Below, piece after piece: positions 1 to 8,440 of a stretch of DNA of 64,000 nt. The stretch spans positions 1 through 64,000 of the forward strand of contig CAVTIV010000013.1 of the NCBI GenBank assembly GCA_963734865.1, read 5' to 3'. A program made the translations under genes and the position numbers. This stretch comes from CBDCUW01 sp963734865. Lineage in GTDB: Bacteria; Planctomycetota; Planctomycetia; Pirellulales; Pirellulaceae. Within the stretch, counting starts at the first letter, position 1, and every line of letters starts with the position of its first letter. The notes under the pieces are model-generated. The model made no database searches. It was not told the DNA's origin and worked only from the letters and a program-made list of their open reading frames with translations.

Positions 1-227
1 ATGTGTCAACGACAGTGAGACAACTTTTTGATGTGGCTTAGTTGCTGATCAAGCATTGGTCGGGGGCCAGCCCCCGAACCCCCGGGATTTTTTTAGGCAT
101 AGCTCGGGTGTTCAAAGATTTCATTGGCTGGTATGTTGCGGTGTCCGGTGAAACGGAAGATGGCTCTGCGGGGACGCAACCATCCAAGGGATAGCCGGAT
201 CGAGGGTGCGTCAAAGACGTTTCTTCA

Positions 228-265
228 GAAGCCCCTGGGCAATTCGCTTCAGGGGCTTCGTTTTT
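228..265 (+). terminator. Rho-independent terminator-like hairpin
   Basis: A perfect 10-bp inverted repeat (GAAGCCCCTG at 228-237 and CAGGGGCTTC at 250-259, 12-nt loop) is followed by G and five T. The U-tract lies on the plus strand, so it would stop rightward transcription entering the decayed IS3 element antisense to its transposase. No plus-strand gene ending just upstream is recognised, so its partner gene is unknown. Confidence 0.5.
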
Positions 266-269
266 CATT

Positions 270-1301
270 TCACGTCTCGGTTTGGGAGCGTTGATCCAAA
301 CGCTTTTGGAAGACTTGCGGTTTTGGGATGCCGCCCACGAAACGCTCGGGATTGTTCTGCCATGCATGTTGAAGCGTTTGTTTTCTGGTCGCGATGATTT
401 CTTCGGCTTGGCCGTAGTGCAACGATGATGGAGTCAGCAAGCCGATGCCGCTGTGATAATGCTCGTTGTTGTACCAGTCAAAGAACTCGCGGCAGAACCG
501 CAAAGCGTCTTCGTAGCATCCAAATCGCTTGGGGAATTCAGGACGGTACTTCATCGTTTTGAATTGGCTTTCCGAAAATGGATTGTCGTTGGAAACATGC
601 GGTCGACTGTGTGACTTGGTGACACCCAGCGAACCAAGCAGCTGGGCTACCGAATGCGATGTCATCGATGGACCACGATCGCTGTGAATGATCAATTGTT
701 CGGGTTGGACTTCTTGTTTTTCAATCGTTGTTTCAATGAGTTGCTTGGCCAGATCGGCGCTTTCGCGATGCGCCAGCATCCAGCCGACAACGCAGCGACT
801 GTAGATGTCGAGGATCACGTAAAGGTAGTAATAGGTCCATTTTTCCGGACCTTTCAGCTTGGTGATGTCCCACGACCAGACTTCGTTGGGGCCGGTCGCA
901 AGCAGTTCAGGCTTTTGGTAGTTGGGGTGTTTCAATTGGTTTCGCCGTTCGCGAGTGCTTTGGTTATCTGCGAGAATGCGATACATCGTCCGCACGCTGC
1001 ACAGGTAATCACCTTCGTCAAGCAACTTCGAGTAGACCTGCCGCGGTGACTGATCAGCAAAACGTTCACTGTTGAGCTGATCAAGCACCGACTTCTCGTT
1101 CTTCGACCGAAAGTGCTCGAGCGGGGGTCGGCCTTGGCTTGGGCTTGCCGATTGGGCTCGCGGCGACGATAAAACGTCGCTCGCGAAACATTCAATGCAC
1201 GGCACGCCGCGGCGACACCGACTCGCTTGCCGAGATCCTCGGCCGCTTTCAGTCTGTCTTCTCGGGTGATCGTGTCTGCATCATCTCCGAGACTTTTTTT
1301 T
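270..1301 (-). pseudogene. IS3-family transposase orfB, frameshifted
   Basis: DDE integrase-core transposase (rve) of the IS3 family, which moves the element by copy-out/paste-in. The minus-strand frame ending at 270 carries all three catalytic acidic residues in typical settings: WSWDITKL, HSDRG and NPFSESQFK. The N-terminal helix-turn-helix part (RVGVAAACRALNVSRATFY) is intact but in another frame, and the two join at a C5 run near 1127-1131, so one base is gained or lost there. On the minus strand orfB is entered from an A8 tract (1294-1301), the usual site of programmed -1 frameshifting in IS3 elements. The upstream orfA is broken and truncated, so the element is not expected to be active. 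Confidence 0.85.
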
Positions 1302-1483
1302 GAACGTCAATGATCAGCTCCGCCTGGCGGAGCTCTCTCTTTGAGGCGTTCATTCTCGCGTTTCAGAGAGCGATCTCTTTTGCCGCTGAGGGTTGTGCTG
1401 GTGACGGTACGCTGTTGGACTTTTTCGATGATGACAATGATTCCTCCCGAAGTTGACGACGCCAGCGAGAAACCACCGGTGGC
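1249..1483 (-). pseudogene. IS3-family orfA remnant
   Basis: This is the C-terminal part of the small IS3 orfA. The signature KRDRSLKRENERLK is followed, in a shifted frame, by ELRQAELIIDVQKKVSEMMQ, ending at a TGA at 1249-1251 after the A8 slippery tract. The frame break falls in a short GA repeat near 1335-1340. The N-terminal half of orfA, including its helix-turn-helix, is missing because the sequence changes abruptly at 1484, where a GGGGTCAGTGCA repeat starts. What remains cannot make a functional protein. Confidence 0.7.
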
Positions 1484-1686
1484 GAACGGGGTCAGTGCAT
1501 TTTCGAACACGCAGGGCGGGTACAACGACGGCTCTAGGAGAGACAGGGCGAGCAAGGAAAGGAGAGAAGACCGTGCCACTACAGGAAGCTGGCACAGGGG
1601 GTGATTTGCGTAAACAGAGGGCTTTCTCAACCTACCACGCCCAGCCTCTCCCATCTTACCTCGATGAAAATGCACTGACCCTGTTC
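1484..1686. repeat. GGGGTCAGTGCA-ended repeat element, copy A
   Basis: A roughly 200-bp element begins with GGGGTCAGTGCATTTTCG and ends with the inverse complement CGA(T)GAAAATGCACTGACCC. Its interior aligns with copy B at 2394-2583, sharing AGAGAAGA, CAAGCTGGC-type and AAACAGAGGGCT segments. The terminal inverted repeats and absence of a convincing ORF make it look like a non-autonomous MITE- or REP-like unit. It directly abuts the truncated IS3 orfA. I do not recognise a named family. Confidence 0.65.
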
Positions 1687-1771
1687 GGCGCTGTGTTCGG
1701 AGTTTTCGATGCGCCCGATGCGCGCGGAGAATATCGAATGTCGAACAAGGAACGCCGAAATCGGAAGGGTT

Positions 1772-1794
1772 GGAAAAGCACTGACCCCGTTCTT
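1772..1794. repeat. Solitary GCACTGACCCC repeat end
   Basis: A single end-type motif (GGAAAAGCACTGACCCCGTT) sits exactly where the IS1182-type transposase homology stops after its ASTTDPD segment. The 85 bp between here and copy A show no gene. This marks one of the breakpoints of the mosaic region. Confidence 0.5.
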
Positions 1795-2393
1795 GCTCGT
1801 TCTGTCGGGATCGGTGGTGGAGGCACGCGGGTGGCCCTTCGATGGCGTGCTTTGTTTCTTGCGTTGTTCTTTAAGTTGCTCCAACTCAGCTTTGGCTTGC
1901 TCGATTCGTTGCTGTCTTTCGCGCAAGCCGCACGTTGCCTGGCGGCTTGATGACGGCGATCATCCCCACCGGGATCATCTTCGTGTTCTTGCTTTAACTT
2001 TTCGGCATGCGTTTTGGCTCGCTCAAGTGCATCGTCGAGCAGAGGGTTCGCCCGGAAAGATCCACCACCGGCATTGGCGCGAACACGCATTCCGTCTTGT
2101 GCGATCGTCTCAAAAGAGATCAGTTTCTGGTGAATCAACACAGCGATGGAATCGACCATGATCTGTTCCAGCAAATCAGCATGAGCGGTGCGAAAATCCG
2201 ACAAAGTGTGGTAGTTCACAGAGACCCCGCCGCAGAGCCACATGTAGGGAATATCGCGAGTTGTAAGATCGGCGATCCTGCGGCCGCTAGAGAATCCTTC
2301 GAGAGTTGCCAGCAACCATAGCGCAAAGAGAATCTGAGGGTCGATCGGGTCACGCCCGACATTTCCCTCCAATCCGAACGCAATCCGAAATCC
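1795..2393 (-). pseudogene. IS1182-type transposase internal fragment
   Basis: Fragment of a DDE transposase with the DUF772-type N-terminal region. On the minus strand it runs from GNVGRDPIDPQILFALWLL through SVNYHTLSDFR and IAQDGMRVRANAG, then, after a frame change near 1925-1935, through the coiled-coil region QQRIEQAKAELEQLKEQRKK and STPSKGHPRASTTDPD. The first residues and the whole catalytic C-terminal half are missing. Both breakpoints coincide with GGGGTCAGTGC repeat ends (2394 and 1772-1794). It is a relic. Confidence 0.75.
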
Positions 2394-2583
2394 GAACGGG
2401 GTCAGCGCAATTTCGAACGCGCAAGGACAGTCCCTAGGAACGGCAGGGCGAGCAACACAAGGAGAGAAGATCGTGCCGCAACGGCAAGCTGGCGCGGGGC
2501 GTGATTTTCGCAAACAGAGGGCTCTTTCAACCTACCTCGCCCCGTCTTGCCCACCTTACCTCGCCGAAAATGCACTGACCCCC
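2394..2583. repeat. GGGGTCAGTGCA-ended repeat element, copy B
   Basis: Second copy of the element at 1484-1686, in the same orientation, starting GAACGGGGTCAGCGCAATTT and ending CGAAAATGCACTGACCCC. The last 60 bases (2521-2580) match 1621-1680 at most positions. Together the two copies bracket the IS1182 fragment as direct repeats. Confidence 0.65.
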
Positions 2584-2690
2584 ATCACCCCTGACCCCCA
2601 TCACCGAAAATGCACTGACCCCCATCACCCCCTGACCCCCATCACCGCCCCGAAAATGCACTGACCCCCATCCGCCCATCACCGGACCCG
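2565..2690. repeat. Tandem array of repeat ends (CTGACCCCCATCACC)
   Basis: After copy B the end motif CGAAAATGCACTGACCCC recurs at about 2565, 2605 and 2651, separated by CATCACC and CTGACCCCCATCACC units. It is a short, imperfect tandem array of element ends. The units are too short and too similar to each other to be CRISPR repeats with spacers. Confidence 0.6.
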
Positions 2691-2718
2691 TGTTAGTTGC
2701 TGGACGGGTTGGCTCGGG

Positions 2719-2943
2719 TTACGCGTCTACGGCCGTTTGCCTTGCCAGCACCATGCTGAAAGATGCCTGGTCGGTCGACTGCGCGGCCTCCTTGTTGTCT
2801 TTGCCGCAGATTCGCTGGCCATCCTGATCGGACAACGCGACCCGTTTCTTGGTGCTCGGCTCAGTGCAATACCAGCAATCAGTTTGTGTCCAATGCCAGG
2901 CCGAACCATGCTGCTGACGACGTTGCGTTCGTTTCCTTGCCAT
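2719..2943 (-). pseudogene. Tyrosine integrase N-terminal stub
   Basis: A 74-residue minus-strand ORF whose first 55 residues resemble the start of planctomycete site-specific tyrosine recombinases: a basic MARKRTQRRQQHGSAWHW start, a WYCTEP segment and the linker KKRVALSDQDGQRI. Such integrases usually exceed 300 residues; here the core-binding and catalytic (R...HxxR...Y) domains are absent and the frame ends at 2719. An AGGT lies about 10 nt before the ATG. It is probably the remnant of an integrated element and fits with the IS debris to its left. The assignment rests on remembered family resemblance. Confidence 0.5.
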
Positions 2944-2987
2944 TTTGATTTACCTGTTTGGTGGTTTTCCCCAGTTGCCGCTGGGAT

Positions 2988-3016
2988 TTGACTGCGGACG
3001 TGAGAGATACGAGAAT
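2988..3016 (+). promoter_or_regulatory. Sigma70-like promoter of the small RNA, copy 1
   Basis: TTGACT at 2988-2993, a 17-nt spacer and GAGAAT at 3011-3016. The second copy of the downstream element has the same -35 hexamer, the same spacer length and GAGACT at the same place (49208-49236). This predicts transcription starting close to 3022. Confidence 0.6.
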
Positions 3017-3021
3017 GCGGC

Positions 3022-3096
<75 letters not shown>

Positions 3097-3160
3097 ATGC
3101 GCGAAGATCCATCGATTTTGACGGTGATGCGCGGGATCGGATACGAACGCGTAGCGTCCG

Positions 3161-3174
3161 CATTCCTAGGAATG
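3161..3174. promoter_or_regulatory. 14-bp palindrome upstream of sulfatase
   Basis: CATTCCTAGGAATG is a perfect 14-bp palindrome between the small RNA and the first sulfatase gene, about 135 bp before its start. Its position suits an operator, but no regulator or second site is known. Confidence 0.25.
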
Positions 3175-3308
3175 GGATCCAACATGAATCAGTGCCTTGC
3201 CACGACGCATGCCGACCGCCGCCGATCATTCGCGTGTCATTGCGCTATACAGAATAACTATGCTCGCTTTCGGATGGTCGGCCGCAGTCATCGTTACGCA
3301 ATCGCTTG

Positions 3309-4727
3309 ATGACGTTGAAGCTTCATGCCGAGTCAAGCAAACGTCCCAACATCGTGGTCATTCTGACCGATGACCAGGGCTACGCCGATATCAGTCTCAA
3401 CCCGCATCATCGAGCGGAGGTGTCGACGCCGCACATGGACGCGTTGGCCCAGGATGGTGTCGTCTTCACTCATGGGTACACCAGCGGCCATGTTTGCTCG
3501 CCAACCCGGGCCGGCCTAATGCTCGGGCGATACCAGCAGCGTGTCGGCGTCTACTCGGCCGGCGACGGAGGTCGCGGCTTTGATCCTCAACTGCCGATTT
3601 TTCCTGCGTTCTTGCCGGATAACACTGTCGCGACAGCGATCGGAAAGTGGCATTTGGGGCTCGACGACGATTATCCAGAGCTGAAATGGCACGCCCTGCA
3701 CCGTGGTTTCGATGAGTGTTATCTGTTCATGGGCCGTGGCGGCCACAGCTACTTTGACCTTCGCAGCGACAGCGATGGAAAGTTCGCCGGCCCGATCTAC
3801 CGTAACACCCAGCGGATCAACGATGAAGGCTATTTGACGAATCGACTCAGCGAGGAAGCGGTCGCGTTCATCGACCGCAATCGGCAGCGACCCTTCTTTC
3901 TTTATCTCGCCTACAACGCCGTCCATGCTCCGGCCGAGGCGCCGGAACAAGACATCCAAGCGTATCAACAAAATTTTCCCGGACTAAGCAAGGAGCGGGC
4001 GATCTTGATGGCCATGCTCAAACACCTCGACAATGGTGTCGGCGACGTCGTGCGCAAGTTGAAACAAGAGGCGTTATTCGACAATACGATCCTGTTCTTT
4101 TTGACCGACAACGGTGGCTCGAAAGCCATGAGTGCCGACAACTCGCCGCTCCGCGGATTCAAAGGCAGCCTACAGGAAGGCGGCATCCGTACACCCTTCA
4201 TTGTCAGCTGGCCGGCAAAGTTTTCCGGCGGTCGAACCATCGACACTCCCGTCATCTCTTTGGACATCCTGCCAACGGCTCTCGATGCGGTCGGTCAACT
4301 ATCGACAGAAAATGAATTCGACGGCAAGAGCTTGCTGCCGTTGCTGATGGGAAAATCGAAGACGCATCACGATACGCTCTTTTGGAGCACCGGCCCCGAG
4401 GGCGAATGGGCCGTTCGCCGTGGGCATTGGAAACTGCGTGCGGTGCAGGACCAGCTGGAATTGTTCAATCTCTCCGACGATGGATCCGAGACGACGAACC
4501 TTGCCTCCCAAAATCCCTCGGTCGTGAAATCGCTAAGCGATGCGTTCGAGCAGTGGATCGTCCCGATGGCGAATCCGATCACCGGCGGCGAGAAGCGTGG
4601 CGACGGCGGCGTGAAACGGATCGAGGTTGACTCAGTCGACAAGCCGACGACGGAGCGAGAGAAGAAACGTGAAGCGACTCGCGCGGCGCGCAAGAAGCAG
4701 CGCGACGCAGAAAAAACGGCGAAGTAG
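3309..4727 (+). CDS. Sulfatase (arylsulfatase type)
   Basis: Formylglycine-dependent sulfatase of the alkaline-phosphatase fold, hydrolysing sulfate esters, probably on an algal polysaccharide. Metal-site DDQGYAD is at residues 21-27, the formylglycine motif CSPTRAG at 63-69, then IGKWHLG, NAVHAP, a DNGG and the lysine segment RGFKGSLQEGG. At 472 residues it is of normal length, with a basic, lysine/glutamate-rich tail. The ATG at 3309 leaves only seven residues before LHAESSKRPN, so no full signal peptide is encoded in frame. A hydrophobic signal-like stretch (MLAFGWSAAVIVTQS from 3260) lies just upstream in another frame, so a one-base error or mutation is likely. It starts a co-directional block with the next sulfatase 82 nt downstream. 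Confidence 0.88.
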   Translation: MTLKLHAESSKRPNIVVILTDDQGYADISLNPHHRAEVSTPHMDALAQDGVVFTHGYTSGHVCSPTRAGLMLGRYQQRVGVYSAGDGGRGFDPQLPIFPAFLPDNTVATAIGKWHLGLDDDYPELKWHALHRGFDECYLFMGRGGHSYFDLRSDSDGKFAGPIYRNTQRINDEGYLTNRLSEEAVAFIDRNRQRPFFLYLAYNAVHAPAEAPEQDIQAYQQNFPGLSKERAILMAMLKHLDNGVGDVVRKLKQEALFDNTILFFLTDNGGSKAMSADNSPLRGFKGSLQEGGIRTPFIVSWPAKFSGGRTIDTPVISLDILPTALDAVGQLSTENEFDGKSLLPLLMGKSKTHHDTLFWSTGPEGEWAVRRGHWKLRAVQDQLELFNLSDDGSETTNLASQNPSVVKSLSDAFEQWIVPMANPITGGEKRGDGGVKRIEVDSVDKPTTEREKKREATRAARKKQRDAEKTAK

Positions 4728-4809
4728 GTTCGTCACTCATGCAGACAACGCCAGCCTCGTTCGAGTCCTTTTGCCTGATCCTACTTTCCTGCGCTTGTTG
4801 GACGTATCC

Positions 4810-6282
4810 ATGTTCCTACTGAACCGCTTCATCTGGGCGACGGCAGCCCTGCTTGCGACCATCACCAGTGTGTTGGCTGTCGACCACAAGCCAAACGTGT
4901 TGTTCATCGTCTGCGACGACTTGAACACACACGTTTCTACGTCCGGCTATCCACACATCAAGACGCCGACGTTTGACAGACTGGCGGCCGCCGGGATGAC
5001 ATTCCGGCGTGCCTATTGCCAATATCCGGTCTGCGGACCGTCGCGAGCCTCGTTCTTGCATGGACTCTACCCGCAATCCACCACAGTGCTGGACAATACG
5101 ACGGACATTCGCGATGTTCGGCCAGGTACCGCGTCGATGCCGCAGCGGTTCAAGGAGTCCGGTTATTGGACGGCGGCGGTCGGCAAAGTATTTCACAGCG
5201 AGAAATTCGACCACGGCGAAACGGCGTGGAACGAAGTCCTCCGTTTTGAAAACGATGAGCTACCGATGGTAACGCCGATTCGGCAAAAATTTGAAGCCGA
5301 ACACGGCTCCGTCACCATCGGGAAAGGTCGCCGTTTGTGGCGCCAATTCTATCCCGCAATCGCGCCCCAGACTCGCGGCCAGCAGCCGGGCTATGGACCG
5401 ACCGGGCTCCGTGACGAACAGCACAAAGACGGCAAGAACGTCCGGCAAATCGCTTCCTGGTTGGATGCCAAGGCTCACGGCGAAAAACCTTTCTTCATGG
5501 CCTGTGGCATTCAAAAGCCCCATGTCCCGTTTTTAGCTCCAGACAAGTACTTTGACATCTATCCGACATCGGAACTGAAGTTCACACCCGCTTCGATCGA
5601 GTTTTGGAAACAGACCCCAAGGATCGCCCAAACCAAACGCTACGAAGGATTCGGGTTCGAGTTTGGCTTAGAAAATGACCCGCTGCGGCGCGAATACATT
5701 CAGGCCTACCACGCCTGCATCTCCTTCATCGATGCCCAGATCGGTGTCGTCTTTGACGCGTTGCAACGAACCGGCCATTGGGATGACACGATCATCGTCC
5801 TCACCTCCGATCACGGCTATCTGCTCGGAGAAAAGTTCATGTGGGGAAAAGTGATGTTGTTCGAGACTTGCGACCGAGTGCCGTTGGTCATACGAGTGCC
5901 CGGACAGACCAAGCCGGGATCATCCACCGACGGATTGGTCGAACTGGTGGATCTATTCCCAACGCTCGCCGAACTGTGCGACATCGCCACATCGGACGAG
6001 TTGCAGGGTCGCAGCCTTGTCCCCATGCTCCGCGATCCGACGGCGGCAGGAAAGGATGTTGCCTACACCGTCGTCAGCCGAGGAGACAAGTTGGGGAAGG
6101 CGATTCGCACCCAGCGCTGGCACTATACATTGTGGCCGGTCGGCGAAGAATTGTACGACTTGGACAACGATCCTGCCGAGGATTCGAATCTTGCAAACTC
6201 GGAACAACACGCTGAAATCCTCGATCGGATGCGAGAGAAATTGTCCGCGATCGATTCCGTCGCTTGCGCACGTGCGAAATAG
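4810..6282 (+). CDS. Iduronate-2-sulfatase-like sulfatase
   Basis: Exported sulfatase similar to the iduronate-2-sulfatase group, 490 residues. I chose the ATG at 4810 because it gives a clean signal peptide (hydrophobic to about residue 23, ending SVLA) directly before the conserved HKPNVLFIVCDDLN. The formylglycine motif is CGPSRAS with the modified Cys at about 75. Later motifs include VGKVFH, the GIQKPHVPF segment, and TSDHGYLLGE with metal ligands Asp-His. The open frame continues upstream to 4627 but overlaps the previous gene, so that part is not used. It probably acts in the periplasm with the preceding sulfatase and the two following esterases. Confidence 0.88.
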   Translation: MFLLNRFIWATAALLATITSVLAVDHKPNVLFIVCDDLNTHVSTSGYPHIKTPTFDRLAAAGMTFRRAYCQYPVCGPSRASFLHGLYPQSTTVLDNTTDIRDVRPGTASMPQRFKESGYWTAAVGKVFHSEKFDHGETAWNEVLRFENDELPMVTPIRQKFEAEHGSVTIGKGRRLWRQFYPAIAPQTRGQQPGYGPTGLRDEQHKDGKNVRQIASWLDAKAHGEKPFFMACGIQKPHVPFLAPDKYFDIYPTSELKFTPASIEFWKQTPRIAQTKRYEGFGFEFGLENDPLRREYIQAYHACISFIDAQIGVVFDALQRTGHWDDTIIVLTSDHGYLLGEKFMWGKVMLFETCDRVPLVIRVPGQTKPGSSTDGLVELVDLFPTLAELCDIATSDELQGRSLVPMLRDPTAAGKDVAYTVVSRGDKLGKAIRTQRWHYTLWPVGEELYDLDNDPAEDSNLANSEQHAEILDRMREKLSAIDSVACARAK

Positions 6283-6329
6283 ACCGGTGCGGGAATCGCG
6301 AAATTTGGCTTTGACCAACCACTAGCTGG

Positions 6330-7259
6330 ATGAATCCGATGACTGCATTGCGACCAATCACCGCTTTGTTTACCCTTGCCGCCGCGGTTACCGCAGCAGT
6401 TCTCGCACACGGAGCAGTTCTCGCACAGGGAGACGACCGACCGTCGGCAATGCGAAAGGACATTGAATATGGACGTGCGGGTGATCATCCGTTGCTGCTG
6501 GACATTTACCAACCGACCGATCCCGGCAAGCCTCATCCGTTGATCGTTTGGGTACATGGCGGAGCGTGGCGCTCCGGGTCGAAGGACAATGTGCCGATTA
6601 CTCGAATGCTAGAACATGGATTTGCGATCGCCAGCGTTGAATATCGGCTCAGCCCGATCGCCAGGTTTCCGGCACAGATTCACGACATCAAGGCGGCGAT
6701 CCGTTACCTCCGAGCACACGCTGACGAATACGGCTTTGACAAGGACAAGATTATCGTTGCCGGGGCGTCGGCGGGGGGCCATTTGGCGGCACTGGTAGGT
6801 GTCAGCAACGGTGTCGAACCACTTGAGGGAGAGATCGGTGAGCAGCGGCAAACGCCTTCGGACGTGCAGGCTGTTGTTTCGTTCTATGGTGCGTCGAACC
6901 TGCGGACGATCCTTTCGCAATCAACTCCTCACGGCTTGAGCGTGCGTGTCCCGGCCCTACAGTTATTGCTGGGCGGTTTACCGGACCAGCAGACTGAACT
7001 GGCAGAGCTCGCCAGCCCGATCACGCACGTTGATCGCAGTGACCCGCCGCTGTGGTTGATCCACGGCGATGCCGACCCGCAGATGCCGATCGAACAGTCT
7101 CGCGAGCTACAGCAAGCATTCCGTGAACGGTCGGTGCCGGTTCAGTTCGATATCGTTCCAGGTGCCAAGCATGGTGGCGCGGTGTTCTACACCGACCAGC
7201 GATTGGATGCTCTCGCCGGCAGCCTGCGAGCCAGCTTTTCGAATCATTCCAAGCCGTAA
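6330..7259 (+). CDS. Alpha/beta hydrolase, BD-FAE-like esterase
   Basis: Secreted esterase of the alpha/beta-hydrolase fold, 309 residues. A signal peptide covers about the first 33 residues (hydrophobic, alanine-rich, ending VLAQG). The oxyanion-hole motif HGGAW is at 76-80 and the nucleophile elbow GASAGG has Ser at about 148. The Asp and His of the triad are probably in HGDADPQMP and GAKHGG. The family includes bacterial feruloyl and acetyl esterases that deacylate plant and algal polysaccharides. It starts 47 nt after the sulfatase stop, so co-transcription is likely and a role in removing acyl groups from a sulfated glycan is a reasonable inference. Confidence 0.82.
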   Translation: MNPMTALRPITALFTLAAAVTAAVLAHGAVLAQGDDRPSAMRKDIEYGRAGDHPLLLDIYQPTDPGKPHPLIVWVHGGAWRSGSKDNVPITRMLEHGFAIASVEYRLSPIARFPAQIHDIKAAIRYLRAHADEYGFDKDKIIVAGASAGGHLAALVGVSNGVEPLEGEIGEQRQTPSDVQAVVSFYGASNLRTILSQSTPHGLSVRVPALQLLLGGLPDQQTELAELASPITHVDRSDPPLWLIHGDADPQMPIEQSRELQQAFRERSVPVQFDIVPGAKHGGAVFYTDQRLDALAGSLRASFSNHSKP

Positions 7260-7424
7260 CTGTCTGTTGATTCTCATCGAGGCCGTTAAACTGCATTGAA
7301 TTTTCCCTGAAAGCGATTTGCTGATCGTGACCATCTCCATCGCGGCGTTTTTGGATATCATCAACGGATCACAACGACGATCGCTGTCGATCCTCGATTT
7401 ACCGCTTCTCCAAGGAATGCACCG

Positions 7425-8372
7425 ATGCCCAATCGACTTTCGCGGACGCTCCTGGCGATCGTGCCATTGTTGATCTTGGTTCCCCATCCGGCCAACAGAC
7501 TCGGGGCAGCCGAGCCGATCGTGCTCAACCTTTGGCCGGACAGGCCTCCGGGGGAAACCAAAGAATTGCCTGCCGAGGCCGATCAAACGAAGCCGGGCGA
7601 TAAACTGATCGCAGGTCGGCGGATCATCAAACTTGGCAATGTTTCAATACCGCAAATCGCCGTTTATCAACCCCCTCCCGAACGAGCCAACGGTGCCGCC
7701 GTTGTGATCTGCCCGGGCGGCGGTCATCATATTCTGGCCTACGACTTGGAAGGAACCGAGGTCGCCGAGTGGTTGAATTCGATCGGTGTCACCGGCATCG
7801 TGCTCAAGTACCGCGTTCCGTTCCGCGATCCCGATCGGCGCTGGCTCGCGGCGGTGCAGGACGCGCAACGGGCGATGAGCCTGGTTCGCGGCCACGCCTC
7901 GGAGTGGAAGATTGATCCGCAGCGGATTGGCATCTGTGGCTTCTCGGCCGGCGGAGAAACGGCGGCATTGACTTCGATCCTTTTGGATCAGCGGCAGTAC
8001 CAAGCGATCGATGCGACGGACAAGGTTTCCAGCCGCCCCGACTTCACGATGTTGGTTTATCCTGGCGGGATGACCCAGAAAAACGAACCGCGACTACGTG
8101 AAGACATCCATCTCACCGAGAACGTGCCACCGATGTTTTTTGCGCACGCATTCGATGACCGCGTCTCCGTGCACAACTCGCTACTTCTGGCGTCACAATT
8201 GAAGCAAGCCGGCGTGTCGGCAGAGCTGCACGTTTATGCCAACGGAGGGCACGGCTACGGATTACGTGCCACGGACGAACCGGTGACACATTGGCCTGAT
8301 CGGGCGAAAACGTGGATGGAACGGATGCAATTCATTCCTTCTCCGGCACATACATCAGGCGGCAAAGAATGA
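7425..8372 (+). CDS. Alpha/beta hydrolase, acetylxylan-esterase-like
   Basis: Exported hydrolase of 315 residues, with a signal peptide ending near LGAAEP. The body starts with the characteristic IVLNLWPDRPPGE motif seen in planctomycete and Bacteroidetes xylanase/acetyl-esterase-like proteins. It has the oxyanion region CPGGGHH, the nucleophile elbow GFSAGGE, an Asp in DDRVSVHNS and the catalytic His in NGGHGYG. It probably removes acyl groups from oligosaccharides. It lies 165 nt after the previous esterase and 68 nt before the DUF1592 gene, in the same direction. Confidence 0.78.
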   Translation: MPNRLSRTLLAIVPLLILVPHPANRLGAAEPIVLNLWPDRPPGETKELPAEADQTKPGDKLIAGRRIIKLGNVSIPQIAVYQPPPERANGAAVVICPGGGHHILAYDLEGTEVAEWLNSIGVTGIVLKYRVPFRDPDRRWLAAVQDAQRAMSLVRGHASEWKIDPQRIGICGFSAGGETAALTSILLDQRQYQAIDATDKVSSRPDFTMLVYPGGMTQKNEPRLREDIHLTENVPPMFFAHAFDDRVSVHNSLLLASQLKQAGVSAELHVYANGGHGYGLRATDEPVTHWPDRAKTWMERMQFIPSPAHTSGGKE

Positions 8373-8440
8373 AAGGACCAGGCTTCTTGTGCCAACGATT
8401 CGAGCTCGCCAAGACGACATTCGTACATCCGATCACGACC

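Noticed and set aside
61..94. GC-rich inverted repeat (CGGGGG/CCCCCG) followed by a T7 run, terminator-like
   Set aside because: The stem ends 11 bases before the T run and the tight loop is unfavourable; the true partner gene would lie outside the window, so it cannot be supported.
38..367. 109-codon minus-strand frame at the left edge
   Set aside because: It overlaps the end of the IS3 transposase in another frame, and its composition (Ser/Pro/Arg-rich) looks like a shadow.
2565..2690. Possible CRISPR array
   Set aside because: Repeat units are short, degenerate and adjacent without unique spacers of constant length; no cas genes are in the window.
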